A stretch of 64,000 bases of DNA from Pseudomonas sp. GOM7 (lineage in GTDB: Bacteria; Pseudomonadota; Gammaproteobacteria; Pseudomonadales; Pseudomonadaceae): positions 1,736,001 to 1,800,000 of the forward strand of contig NZ_CP113519.1 in NCBI RefSeq assembly GCF_026723825.1. Reading direction: 5' to 3'. Shown here one piece after another: positions 50,170-58,199 of the stretch (positions within the stretch are counted from its first letter, which is position 1; each line of letters opens with the position of its first letter). Under the pieces are notes generated by a model. It saw only the letters and a list, made by a program, of their open reading frames with translations, was not told where the DNA came from and made no database searches. The translations under genes and the position numbers were made by a program.

Positions 50170-50258
50170 CTACCAGCGGGTAGCCTGGGTAGAGCATAGC
50201 GATACTCAGGATGCAGCAGACGATGGGTTTTGCATTGCTCTACCCATCCTGCGGGCTT
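50170..50258. repeat. Intergenic inverted repeat (GGGTAGAGCA type)
   Basis: GGGTAGAGCA (50,187) and TGCTCTACCC (50,236) enclose 39 bases; CCAGCGGGTAG and ATCCTGCGGG extend the imperfect stem. Resembles the interspersed extragenic repeats of this group. Confidence 0.55.
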
Positions 50259-50316
50259 TCTCGAGCAGACTCAGGCGGCGATCAATAGCCCTCACGGATG
50301 GGGGGGCGGTGCATCG

Positions 50317-51234
50317 TCATTTCGGGCCTATTACACCGGCGACACTGAGTATCTGTTCGCGCAACCAGATGCTGGCGGCATCCTCATGGTTGCGAGGGTG
50401 CCAATAGGCGTTGAGGGACAGCGATGGCAAAACGATCGGTGGCTCGAATAGATCCAGGGAGGTGGCGAACTGCTGCAGCAGACGACGCGGCAGCGTACAT
50501 AGCAGATCGGTGCCTGCCACCAGTGGTGGTGCCATGGCGTAGCTTTGAGTCGACATCACCACCTGGCGGCTGCTGCCGAGCTTGGTCAAAGCGCGATCCA
50601 CGATGCCAGAGAAAGGGTCGCCTGCCGATGAAACCAGCAAATGCGGCAAAGAGCAGAATGCCGCTAGATCCAGTTCACGCTGCCCGCGTGGATGGCCTTT
50701 GCGCTGTGCGGTGACGAAGTGGTCGGAGAACAACTGACGACCCACCCAGCCTTGGTTGATGGCTTCACCAATACCGATGAAGAGATCGATCTCGCCTTCT
50801 TCCATCTGCAGAAATAGCGTGTTGGGATCGGGTAGGACGAAGCGCAGGCGTGCCATCGGCGCCTGCTCGCGTATCCGGTTGAACAGCTCGGCGCCCAGCA
50901 TCAGGGCCGGGTTTTCGTGCAAGGCCACGACGAAAGCCCGCTGGCTGGTGGCGGGGTCGAACACCACGGGCTCCAGCAGTGCCGACATACCACTTAGAAC
51001 CTGCCGCAAGGTTGGGCGCAGCGCCAGAGCGCGTGGTGTCGGCAGAACCCCGCGCCCAGTAGGCGCGGCGATGAACAGCCGTTCGCCGAACACCCGGCGT
51101 AGGCGCGCCAATCGAGCGGACATCGCGGGCTGGCTGATGCCCAGGCGCAATGCGGCGTGAGTAATGTTCTGCTCATCCAGCAAGGCGTCCAGGGTCAGCA
51201 GCAAGTCCATGTCGATGCCCGATGGCAGCTTCAT
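50317..51234 (-). CDS. LysR-family transcriptional regulator
   Basis: A 305-residue LysR protein: N-terminal HTH (DLLLTLDALLDEQNITHAALRLGISQPAMSARLARLRRVFGERLF) and a substrate-binding domain of the NodD/PcpR subgroup (AFVVALHENPALMLGAELFNRIREQAPMARLRFVLPDPNTLFLQMEEGEIDLFIGIGE). Target unknown; it may control the metallo-hydrolase gene upstream on the same strand or unlinked genes. A MITE lies just before its start. Confidence 0.87.
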   Translation of the reverse strand: MKLPSGIDMDLLLTLDALLDEQNITHAALRLGISQPAMSARLARLRRVFGERLFIAAPTGRGVLPTPRALALRPTLRQVLSGMSALLEPVVFDPATSQRAFVVALHENPALMLGAELFNRIREQAPMARLRFVLPDPNTLFLQMEEGEIDLFIGIGEAINQGWVGRQLFSDHFVTAQRKGHPRGQRELDLAAFCSLPHLLVSSAGDPFSGIVDRALTKLGSSRQVVMSTQSYAMAPPLVAGTDLLCTLPRRLLQQFATSLDLFEPPIVLPSLSLNAYWHPRNHEDAASIWLREQILSVAGVIGPK

Positions 51235-51250
51235 GTCGGTAATCTCCTAA

Positions 51251-51492
51251 CAGGCCGTTGAAAAACGTAGGCGAGGCGGCCAGTGCAATACCGATGGCGG
51301 CCCCGCAAAAACAGCCGCAACGACCAACGGGAGTAACAGCCGAAGGCTGGCCCGAAGGGCGAACGCAGTGAGTCAAAAAGCACTGGGCCCGCATTCGGGT
51401 TTACGTGTTGTAAATGAGCATTTTGGCTGGGCTCGCACGCGAGGCTGTTTTTAACGCAGCAATGGCAACGCAGGTAGTTTTTCAACAGCCTG
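51251..51492. repeat. MITE-like repeat, copy 3 (long form)
   Basis: 242 bp with ends CAGGCCGTTGAAAAACG and GTTTTTCAACAGCCTG; flanks CTAA and TTAA agree in three of four bases. About 100 bp longer than copy 2 by extra internal sequence (CCAACGGGAGTAACAGCCG region). It fills the gap between the LysR gene and the metallo-hydrolase stop. Confidence 0.8.
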
Positions 51493-52476
51493 TTAATTCT
51501 CCTTGCGATCGGTATAGGTGACGGGCACCCAATCATAGCCTCCGGAGGAGCTGGTACGCAGGTGGCCCATGCCGGGGAAGGGCAGATGGGGTGCCGCGAT
51601 GAGGGCTCGCTCGCGCGCGAACGCGGCGAACTGTGCTTTACGCACGGAAGCCGCCTTGGCCTGGTTCTGATCGAAGGTGATCGTCACCCCTGGCATGGGG
51701 AACTGCACTGCTGCAACGTGGATGAGGTCGCCGACGAAGGTCAGGCTCTCGCCAGCGCTGGTCAACCGATAGAAGGCCGAGCCTGGTGTATGCCCGGGAT
51801 GGAGGGTCGCTGTGATACCTGGCAGCACCTCCTGGGTTGCTGCGAACGTCTTCAGCTTGCCCGCATCCATATAGGGCTTCAGGGTCAGTCTGGCGATATC
51901 AAAGTAACGCTGTTCATAACCTGTCTTCTTCTGGTTGCTTTCATTGAAGAAGAAGTCGACGTCGGGTTTGCCGACATACACCGTGGCATTGGGGAAAACG
52001 CGCTGCCCATCCTTGACCAGGCCGCCGGAATGATCCGAATGAGCATGGGTGAGCAACACGTCGGTCACGTCTTCGGGCTGCAGGCCCTGTGCTGCCAGGC
52101 GTTCGAGAAGACGCCCGCCATTGCCTGGGCCGAACAGTTGGCCGGCTCCTGTATCAATCAGCACGGTGTGCCCCGGTAGCTTCACCAGATAGACATTGAT
52201 CGAGGTTTCCAGAGGGTTGCGTTGGAAACTCCTCATCAACAGTTTGTCGATGTTTTCTGGCGTCGCGCCTTTGAGCAAGGCATGCAGGTCGATGGGGATT
52301 GTTCCATCGCTAAGCGCGGTTACTTTGATATCCCCGACACGCACGTTGTAGCTGCCTGACTCCTGTTGTACGGCATGGCTGGGTATGGGCGCCGCCGTCT
52401 GCTGGGCGTGCGCTAAAGGGAATTGCAACAAGGTGGCTGCCAATAAGGCAGCGGCGAAGCGGCTGTTCATATGCAT
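51493..52476 (-). CDS. Secreted metallo-beta-lactamase-fold hydrolase
   Basis: 327 residues with a signal peptide (FAAALLAATLLQFPLAHAQ). Zinc ligands: THAHSDHSGG (HxHxDH), His in LHPGHTPGS, Asp in TFVGDLIH and the final His in PHLPFPGMGHL. The layout resembles methyl-parathion-hydrolase-like and lactonase-like MBL enzymes that act in the periplasm. The natural substrate is unknown. Its stop codon (TAA) is formed by the bases at the MITE border, so the original C-terminus may have been longer. AGGAG precedes the first of two ATGs. Confidence 0.82.
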   Translation of the reverse strand: MHMNSRFAAALLAATLLQFPLAHAQQTAAPIPSHAVQQESGSYNVRVGDIKVTALSDGTIPIDLHALLKGATPENIDKLLMRSFQRNPLETSINVYLVKLPGHTVLIDTGAGQLFGPGNGGRLLERLAAQGLQPEDVTDVLLTHAHSDHSGGLVKDGQRVFPNATVYVGKPDVDFFFNESNQKKTGYEQRYFDIARLTLKPYMDAGKLKTFAATQEVLPGITATLHPGHTPGSAFYRLTSAGESLTFVGDLIHVAAVQFPMPGVTITFDQNQAKAASVRKAQFAAFARERALIAAPHLPFPGMGHLRTSSSGGYDWVPVTYTDRKEN

Positions 52477-52676
52477 GATGATGTACTCCTGAGCATGGAG
52501 GCATCAGCGTAGGACTTCGCCAGGTATCCAACCAGATAGTTGAGAGCTATGTGACCTATCCATTGCGTGGATGGTTACGAGGTAAGAGGAATGCCGGCAG
52601 GCCTGATGCTGTGCAGTCCGGCCGCGCTGTAATGGGGGATGTGCAGCCAGTAAAACGCAGCCATATGCCATAAACC

Positions 52677-52702
52677 ATTGGCCCGCCATTCAGCGGGCCA
52701 AT
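52677..52702 (-). terminator. Hairpin after the porin gene
   Basis: ATTGGCCCGC / GCGGGCCAAT with a 6-base loop, 26 bases past the porin stop. No strong T-run on the porin strand (GGTTTATGG). Confidence 0.6.
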
Positions 52703-52727
52703 CGCTTATGAGGTGCTCACCTGCACC

Positions 52728-54020
52728 TCACCAGATCGGCAGGGTATAGGTGGCCATCAGGCGTGTCTGGTTTTCGTCGCGGAAGGCGGCGCCGGCGGGG
52801 AAGTCGTTGTGGTAGAAGGACTGCCGCACGCGCAGGCCGACGCCGCGCAGCGGGCCGCTCTGGATCACGTAGCCCATCTCCCATTGCGCCTCGCGCTCCT
52901 TGCGCTCATCGATGTTGAAGGCAGCCAGTTCGATATTGTCGCCGCGCACGTAGCGCAGGCGTGCGGTCAGGCCGGGGATGCCGGCGGTGGCGAAGTCGTA
53001 GTCCCAGATGGCCTGCCACATGCGCTCCCTGGCGTTTAGGTAGTCGGAGCTCATGGTCATTTCGCTGATGCCCATGAGTTCGGTGCCGGAGATGTAGGGC
53101 GTGGCGGTGTCGCCGCCCTGGTGGGCGTAGCCCAGCGTCCAGCGGTGCCCGCTCAGGGCGTAGGCGAATTGCAGCGACAGGTGGCGGTTGTCCACCTTGC
53201 CGGCAGCGCCGATGCCGTTCTCGCCGCTGAAGAAGGCGCGCAGGTCGGTGCTCAGGGTGCCGGGGCCGACCGACACCTTGTGCAGGGCGCCGAGGTAGCT
53301 CTGGTCGTAGAGGTCGGCCACTTCCAGGTAGTGGGCCTTGAGGGTCAGTTCCGGGCTCAGGGCGTAGTCGCCGCCGACGAAGGCCATGTGCGAGGTGGTG
53401 GCGCGGCCGTTGAAGCGGCCATTGGGCGAGGCGATGGTCATGGCCTCGTAGTCGGTGGAGTTGCGCTTGGCGATGCGGTCGACGTAGCCGCCATGCAGGG
53501 TCAGGCCGTCGATCTGCGCGGAGGTCAGGTAGCCACCGCGAAAGGTCTGCGGCAGCAGGCGCGACGGGCTGGACAGGGCCGAGGGCAGGGCCAGGTTGAG
53601 GTCGCCGGCCTGCAGCAGGGTCTTGTCGAACTTCATCTTGCCGGTCAGGCCCAGGCGTGAGTAGTCGTCGGCGGCACGGCCACTGCTGGGCGATACCGGC
53701 AACAGCTCGGTGCCGCTGCGCGATGGCGAGGAGTCGAGCTTGAGGCCCAGCAAGCCGGTGGCGTCCAGGCCGAAACCGAGCGGGCCTTCGGTGAAACCGG
53801 ACTGGAACTTGAGGATGAAGCCCTGCGCCCATTCGCGTGCCTCGGACTTGGCGCCGTCATCCTGGTAGTCGCGATCCATGTAGTAGTTACGCAGGGTCAG
53901 GCTGGCGTGGCTGTCCTCGATGAAGCCTTGTGCCTGTGCGCCCGTGGCCAAGGCAACCGTGCTCAGGGCGATGAATCTTGAGAACGGACGCGCGGTGGCA
54001 CCGATGGAAGCTCTGGACAT
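52728..54020 (-). CDS. OprD-family porin, aromatic-acid type
   Basis: A 430-residue precursor with a signal peptide ending TGAQAQG and the OprD-family start GFIEDSHASLTLRNYYMDRDY, followed by 16-18 short amphipathic strands and the terminal RLMATYTLPIW. It belongs with OpdK/PhaK-like members that admit vanillate, benzoate or phenylacetate. Position beside the MFS carrier and the feruloyl-CoA genes argues for hydroxycinnamate or vanillate uptake. AACAACAACAAGAAAGG in the leader joins an Hfq/Crc-like motif to the ribosome site. Confidence 0.88.
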   Translation of the reverse strand: MSRASIGATARPFSRFIALSTVALATGAQAQGFIEDSHASLTLRNYYMDRDYQDDGAKSEAREWAQGFILKFQSGFTEGPLGFGLDATGLLGLKLDSSPSRSGTELLPVSPSSGRAADDYSRLGLTGKMKFDKTLLQAGDLNLALPSALSSPSRLLPQTFRGGYLTSAQIDGLTLHGGYVDRIAKRNSTDYEAMTIASPNGRFNGRATTSHMAFVGGDYALSPELTLKAHYLEVADLYDQSYLGALHKVSVGPGTLSTDLRAFFSGENGIGAAGKVDNRHLSLQFAYALSGHRWTLGYAHQGGDTATPYISGTELMGISEMTMSSDYLNARERMWQAIWDYDFATAGIPGLTARLRYVRGDNIELAAFNIDERKEREAQWEMGYVIQSGPLRGVGLRVRQSFYHNDFPAGAAFRDENQTRLMATYTLPIW

Positions 54021-54032
54021 GCTCGAGATCCT

Positions 54033-54048
54033 TTCTTGTTGTTGTTTT
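54033..54048 (-). promoter_or_regulatory. Hfq/Crc-like CA motif before the porin gene
   Basis: On the minus strand AAAACAACAACAAGAA, fitting repeated AANAAN, adjacent to AAGGA. One of several such leaders in the window. Confidence 0.6.
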
Positions 54049-54301
54049 GCGGGTGGCCGAGAGGCGGCCGTTTTTCGGGAGCATGGGATTGATTAGAGGT
54101 CTTATCAAATTGTAGTGGTCGATTACCGCCCATGAAACGCCGCTATCTTTTCTCGCTTCATGCCTTGGTATTAATTTATCTACATGTTTTTTAAGGATTT
54201 ACAAGGTTTTTGCGTGGGGTTTTCGTGGGGGTGTTTTTTTAGTTTTCTTTGTTAATCTCTTTCTTGTCGAGGCTGCCAATGCCTCATTGCGACTCCCTTA
54301 C
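54049..54301. other. Divergent promoter region of porin and MFS genes
   Basis: About 300 bases between the two starts with the porin and MFS leaders at the edges. AT-rich around 54,150-54,260; no operator recognised and the AGTTA-N7-TAACT motif is absent. Confidence 0.5.
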
Positions 54302-54313
54302 AAGAACAACAAG
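54302..54313 (+). promoter_or_regulatory. Hfq/Crc-like CA motif before the MFS gene
   Basis: AAGAACAACAAG, 14 bases before the ATG at 54,327. Confidence 0.6.
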
Positions 54314-54326
54314 AGCGAGGCCCCTC

Positions 54327-55529
54327 ATGACAACGTCATCGAGCCGATCCCGGCTAACCATCGTCATCTGCTTCATCGTCGCCCTGATCGAGGGGCTCGA
54401 TCTGCAATCGGCTGGCATTGCCGCCGCCGGCATTCGCGCTGCCTTCAATCTGGAGCCGGGGATGATGGGCTGGATGTTCAGTGCCAGCATCATCGGCCTG
54501 CTGCCTGGCGCCTTTCTTGGCGGCTATGTCGCCGACCGCATCGGGCGCAAGAAGGTGCTGGTCGCCGCCGTGGTGCTGTTCGGTATCTTCTCCCTGTGGA
54601 CGGCCTATACCAGCAGCCTGTCCGGCCTGCTGGCGGCGCGCTTTTTCACCGGCTTGGGCCTGGGCGCGGCGCTGCCGAACCTGATCGCGCTGTGCGCGGA
54701 AGCCGTGGAGGAACGTCAGCGCAGCACGGCTATCAGCATCATGTATTGCGGCGTACCGCTGGGTGGTGCAGGTGCGGCGGTGATCGGCATGTTGGCCGGA
54801 GAGGCCTGGCAGTGGGTGTTCATCGTCGGTGGGGTGGCGCCCTTGGCCATCGCACCGCTGATGCTCTGGCTGCTGCCGGAGTCCTCGGCCTTCAACCGTG
54901 AGCAGGGCAATCTCTCGCAGGCTCGGCCTTCGACCCTGGAGGCCCTCTGTGGCGAAGGGCGCACGCGCATCACTCTGTCGCTGTGGATCAGTTACTTCTT
55001 CACCCTGACGGTAATGTACATGCTGCTCAACTGGCTGCCGTCGCTGCTGTTGGAGTTGGGTTTCAGCAAGCCGCAGGCTGGCCTGGTGCAGATGGCCTTC
55101 AATATCGGCGGGGCGCTGGGTTCGCTGCTCGGCGGGGTGCTGCTCGACCGCTTCCAGCGTACTCCGGTGGTGCTGTCGATCTACCTGGGCCTGCTGTTGG
55201 CGCTGGCCGGTATCGGCTTGTCCAGCAATCTGGCCAGCATGGTCTCGGCAGGCTTTGCCGCTGGCGTGTTCGTCATGGCGGCGCAACTGGTGCTCTACGC
55301 CCTGGCACCGGCCTATTACCCCACTCAGGTGCGCGCCACGGGCGTTGGTGCGGCGGTAGCCATCGGGCGCCTGGGCTCGGTGAGCGGGCCGTTGGCTGCC
55401 GGGCACATTCTGGCCGCAGGTGCCGGTACGGCAGGGGTGCTGATGGCGGCTGCACCTGGCCTGTTGGTGGCGGCGCTGGTGGTGGTGGCCATGGGCAGCC
55501 GAGAGCGCCGCACCTTGGCTGCGACCTGA
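54327..55529 (+). CDS. MhpT-like MFS aromatic-acid transporter
   Basis: 400 residues, 12 membrane helices. From memory of E. coli MhpT (3-(3-hydroxyphenyl)propionate carrier) long stretches agree: FIVALIEGLDLQSAGIAAAGI, TGLGLGAALPNLIALCAEA, MYCGVPLGGAG, LYALAPAYYPTQVRATGVG and GRLGSVSGPLAAG. The first-loop MFS motif is GGYVADRIGRKK. ATG 54,327 is chosen over the upstream start at 54,249 since it has the AGCGAGG site and matches the family N-terminus. Likely takes up ferulate, p-coumarate or related phenylpropanoids. Confidence 0.88.
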   Translation: MTTSSSRSRLTIVICFIVALIEGLDLQSAGIAAAGIRAAFNLEPGMMGWMFSASIIGLLPGAFLGGYVADRIGRKKVLVAAVVLFGIFSLWTAYTSSLSGLLAARFFTGLGLGAALPNLIALCAEAVEERQRSTAISIMYCGVPLGGAGAAVIGMLAGEAWQWVFIVGGVAPLAIAPLMLWLLPESSAFNREQGNLSQARPSTLEALCGEGRTRITLSLWISYFFTLTVMYMLLNWLPSLLLELGFSKPQAGLVQMAFNIGGALGSLLGGVLLDRFQRTPVVLSIYLGLLLALAGIGLSSNLASMVSAGFAAGVFVMAAQLVLYALAPAYYPTQVRATGVGAAVAIGRLGSVSGPLAAGHILAAGAGTAGVLMAAAPGLLVAALVVVAMGSRERRTLAAT

Positions 55530-55539
55530 GCAGACGGAA

Positions 55540-55558
55540 GGGCGCCCTGGCGGCGCCC
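55540..55558 (+). terminator. Possible hairpin after MFS gene
   Basis: GGGCGCC / GGCGCCC with 5-base loop, 10 bases after the stop; no T-run. Confidence 0.4.
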
Positions 55559-55658
55559 GTGCTCCAAGTGGCCGAGTCATTGATTTTGTTAGCCAGATAA
55601 CCTTTATCTTCGGTGGCTCACCATTTATTCGGGCGATGATCGAACATTTCGCGAAAAT

Positions 55659-55675
55659 AGTTAATTGACATAACT
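55659..55675. promoter_or_regulatory. AGTTA-N7-TAACT palindrome at ech promoter
   Basis: AGTTAATTGACATAACT, 53 bases before the ech start. It contains TTGACA (55,665-55,670), a consensus -35 box, so a bound repressor would block RNA polymerase. Confidence 0.7.
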
Positions 55676-55728
55676 ATATGCTCAGCCTACCTTGAGCACA
55701 TCTACCCCACACATGCAGGACACCCCAA

Positions 55729-56559
55729 ATGAGCAAGTACGAATCGCGCTGGCAAACCGTCAAGGTCGACGTCGAAGAGGGCATCGGCTGGGTCACCCTC
55801 AACCGCCCGGAAAAACGCAACGCCATGAGCCCGACCCTCAACCGCGAGATGGTCGATGTGCTGGAAACCCTGGAGCAGGATGCCGACGTCGGCGTGCTGG
55901 TGCTGACCGGCGCAGGCGAGTCCTGGACGGCGGGCATGGATCTCAAGGAATACTTCCGTGAAGTCGACGCCGGCCCGGAAATCCTTCAGGAGAAGATTCG
56001 CCGCGAGGCCTCGACCTGGCAGTGGAAGCTGCTGCGCATGTACGCCAAGCCGACCATCGCCATGGTCAACGGCTGGTGCTTCGGCGGTGGCTTCAGCCCG
56101 CTGGTGGCGTGCGACCTGGCCATCTGCGCCGACGAAGCCACTTTCGGCCTGTCGGAAATCAACTGGGGCATCCCGCCGGGCAACCTGGTGAGCAAGGCCA
56201 TGGCCGACACCGTTGGCCACCGCCAGTCGCTGTACTACATCATGACCGGCAAGACCTTCGGTGGGCAGAAGGCTGCCGAGATGGGCCTGGTCAACGAAAG
56301 CGTGCCGCTGGCGCAACTGCGCGAGACCACCATCGAGCTGGCGCGTAACCTGCTGGAGAAGAACCCGGTGGTGATGCGTGCGGCGAAGATCGGCTTCAAG
56401 CGTTGCCGCGAGCTGACCTGGGAGCAGAACGAAGACTACCTGTACGCCAAGCTCGACCAGTCGCGCCTGCTGGACAAGGAAGGTGGCCGCGAGCAGGGCA
56501 TGAAGCAGTTCCTCGACGACAAGAGCATCAAGCCGGGCCTGCAAGCCTACAAACGCTAA
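55729..56559 (+). CDS. ech: Feruloyl/p-coumaroyl-CoA hydratase-lyase
   Basis: A 276-residue crotonase matching from memory the HCHL of P. fluorescens AN103 in length and through nearly all positions, such as NRPEKRNAMSPTLNREM, GESWTAGMDLKEYFREVDAGPEI and MVNGWCFGGGFSPLVACDL. The catalytic Glu lies in GLSEINWGIPPG. It hydrates feruloyl- or 4-coumaroyl-CoA and splits the product by retro-aldol cleavage to vanillin or 4-hydroxybenzaldehyde plus acetyl-CoA. First gene of the ech-vdh-fcs-aat operon. Confidence 0.97.
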   Translation: MSKYESRWQTVKVDVEEGIGWVTLNRPEKRNAMSPTLNREMVDVLETLEQDADVGVLVLTGAGESWTAGMDLKEYFREVDAGPEILQEKIRREASTWQWKLLRMYAKPTIAMVNGWCFGGGFSPLVACDLAICADEATFGLSEINWGIPPGNLVSKAMADTVGHRQSLYYIMTGKTFGGQKAAEMGLVNESVPLAQLRETTIELARNLLEKNPVVMRAAKIGFKRCRELTWEQNEDYLYAKLDQSRLLDKEGGREQGMKQFLDDKSIKPGLQAYKR

Positions 56560-56596
56560 ATATGCGTGCTCGGGGCGGTTGTGTGTGCCCGCCCCT

Positions 56597-56610
56597 GAAT
56601 AACAATCACA
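56597..56610 (+). promoter_or_regulatory. Hfq/Crc-like CA motif before vdh
   Basis: AATAACAATCACAA followed by GATGGAG, 16 bases before the ATG. Confidence 0.55.
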
Positions 56611-56625
56611 AGATGGAGCCAGACC

Positions 56626-58068
56626 ATGTTCGATGTGCCTTTGCTGATCGCCGGGCAGACACGCCCGGCCACGGGCGGCGCGGTATTCGAGCGCCGTAGC
56701 CCCTTCACTGGCGAGGTCGTCAGCCGCGTCGCCGCTGCCACCCTGGAAGACGCCGATGCCGCCGTCGCTGCCGCGCAGGCGGCCTTCCCGGCCTGGGCCG
56801 CGTTGGGGCCGGGCGAGCGCCGTGCGCGCCTGCTGGAGGCTGCCCGTTTGCTCGAGGCCAACCGCGAGCGCTTCATGGCCATGGCCGTGGAAACCGGCGC
56901 CACTGCCGACTGGTACGGCTTCAACGTCAAGCTGGCGGCCAACATGCTGCGTGATGCCGCCGGCATGACCACCCAGATCAAGGGCGAGGTGATTCCCTCC
57001 GACGTACCCGGCAGCTTCGCCATGGCCCTGCGTCAGCCCTGCGGCGTGGTGCTGGGCATCGCCCCGTGGAATGCGCCGATCATCCTCGGCACCCGCGCCC
57101 TGGCCATGCCCCTGGCCTGCGGCAACACCGTGGTGCTCAAGGCGTCGGAAAACAGCCCGGCGGTGCACGCGCTGATCGGCGAAGTACTGCAGCAGGCCGG
57201 CCTCGGCGATGGTGTGGTCAATGTCATCAGCAACGCCCCGGCCGATGCCGCCGCCATCGTCGAACGGCTGGTGGCCAACCCGGCGGTGCGCCGGGTCAAC
57301 TTCACCGGCTCCACCCATGTCGGGCGGATCATCGGCCAGCTCGCCGCGAAACACCTGAAACCGGCAGTGCTGGAGCTGGGCGGCAAGGCGCCGTTGCTGG
57401 TGCTGGACGACGCCGACCTGGATCAGGCCGTGGCCGCCTCGGCTTTCGGTGCCTACTTCAACCAGGGGCAGATCTGCATGTCCACCGAGCGCCTGGTGGT
57501 CGACGAGCGCATCGCCGACGACTTCGCCGCGCGCCTGGCTGCCAAGGTCGGCACCCTCACTGCCGGCCTGCCGGGTGAGGCCGTGCTCGGTTCGCTGATC
57601 GACGCCGCCGCTGGTGAGCGCATCATGGCCCTGGTGCAGGATGCCGTGGACAAGGGCGCCGTGCTGCTGGCCGGCGGGCAGATCGACGGCAGCGTGATGC
57701 AGCCAGTGCTGCTCGACCGCGTCACGTCGGCCATGCGCCTGTACCGCGAGGAGTCCTTCGGTCCGGTGGCGGTGATCCTGCGCGGGCAGGGCGACGAGGA
57801 ACTGCTGCGCCTGGCCAACGACTCGGAGTTCGGCCTGTCCTCGGCGATCTTCAGCCGTGACGTGTCGCGTGCGCTGAACCTGGCGCAACGGGTGGAGTCG
57901 GGCATCTGCCACATCAATGGCCCGACCGTGCACGACGAGGCACCGATGCCCTTCGGTGGGGTGAAATCCAGTGGTTACGGCAGTTTCGGCTCCAGCGCGA
58001 GCATCGACCACTTCACCCAGTTGCGTTGGGTGACGATGCAGAACGGCCCGCGCCATTACCCGATTTGA
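56626..58068 (+). CDS. vdh: Vanillin dehydrogenase
   Basis: 480 residues of the aldehyde dehydrogenase superfamily: Rossmann FTGSTHVGRIIGQL, base Glu in VLELGGKAPLLVL, nucleophile Cys in NQGQICMSTERL and the end YGSFGSSASIDHFTQLRWVTMQ. This agrees with Vdh of ferulate-degrading Pseudomonas, which oxidises vanillin and 4-hydroxybenzaldehyde to the acids. 66 bases after ech, in the same operon. Paralogous to, but distinct from, the dehydrogenase at 30,725. Confidence 0.93.
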   Translation: MFDVPLLIAGQTRPATGGAVFERRSPFTGEVVSRVAAATLEDADAAVAAAQAAFPAWAALGPGERRARLLEAARLLEANRERFMAMAVETGATADWYGFNVKLAANMLRDAAGMTTQIKGEVIPSDVPGSFAMALRQPCGVVLGIAPWNAPIILGTRALAMPLACGNTVVLKASENSPAVHALIGEVLQQAGLGDGVVNVISNAPADAAAIVERLVANPAVRRVNFTGSTHVGRIIGQLAAKHLKPAVLELGGKAPLLVLDDADLDQAVAASAFGAYFNQGQICMSTERLVVDERIADDFAARLAAKVGTLTAGLPGEAVLGSLIDAAAGERIMALVQDAVDKGAVLLAGGQIDGSVMQPVLLDRVTSAMRLYREESFGPVAVILRGQGDEELLRLANDSEFGLSSAIFSRDVSRALNLAQRVESGICHINGPTVHDEAPMPFGGVKSSGYGSFGSSASIDHFTQLRWVTMQNGPRHYPI

Positions 58069-58199
58069 ACAATCGGAACAGCCTTGCATAGCCCCAGCCC
58101 GTGAGTCTTTGAGCGGGCTGTGAGCGCCCCGAATTGAGTTTGCCGGGAAGCCCCGGCGTCGCGTCGTGCCCGAACCGGCACGACCGGAGGTGATAACAA

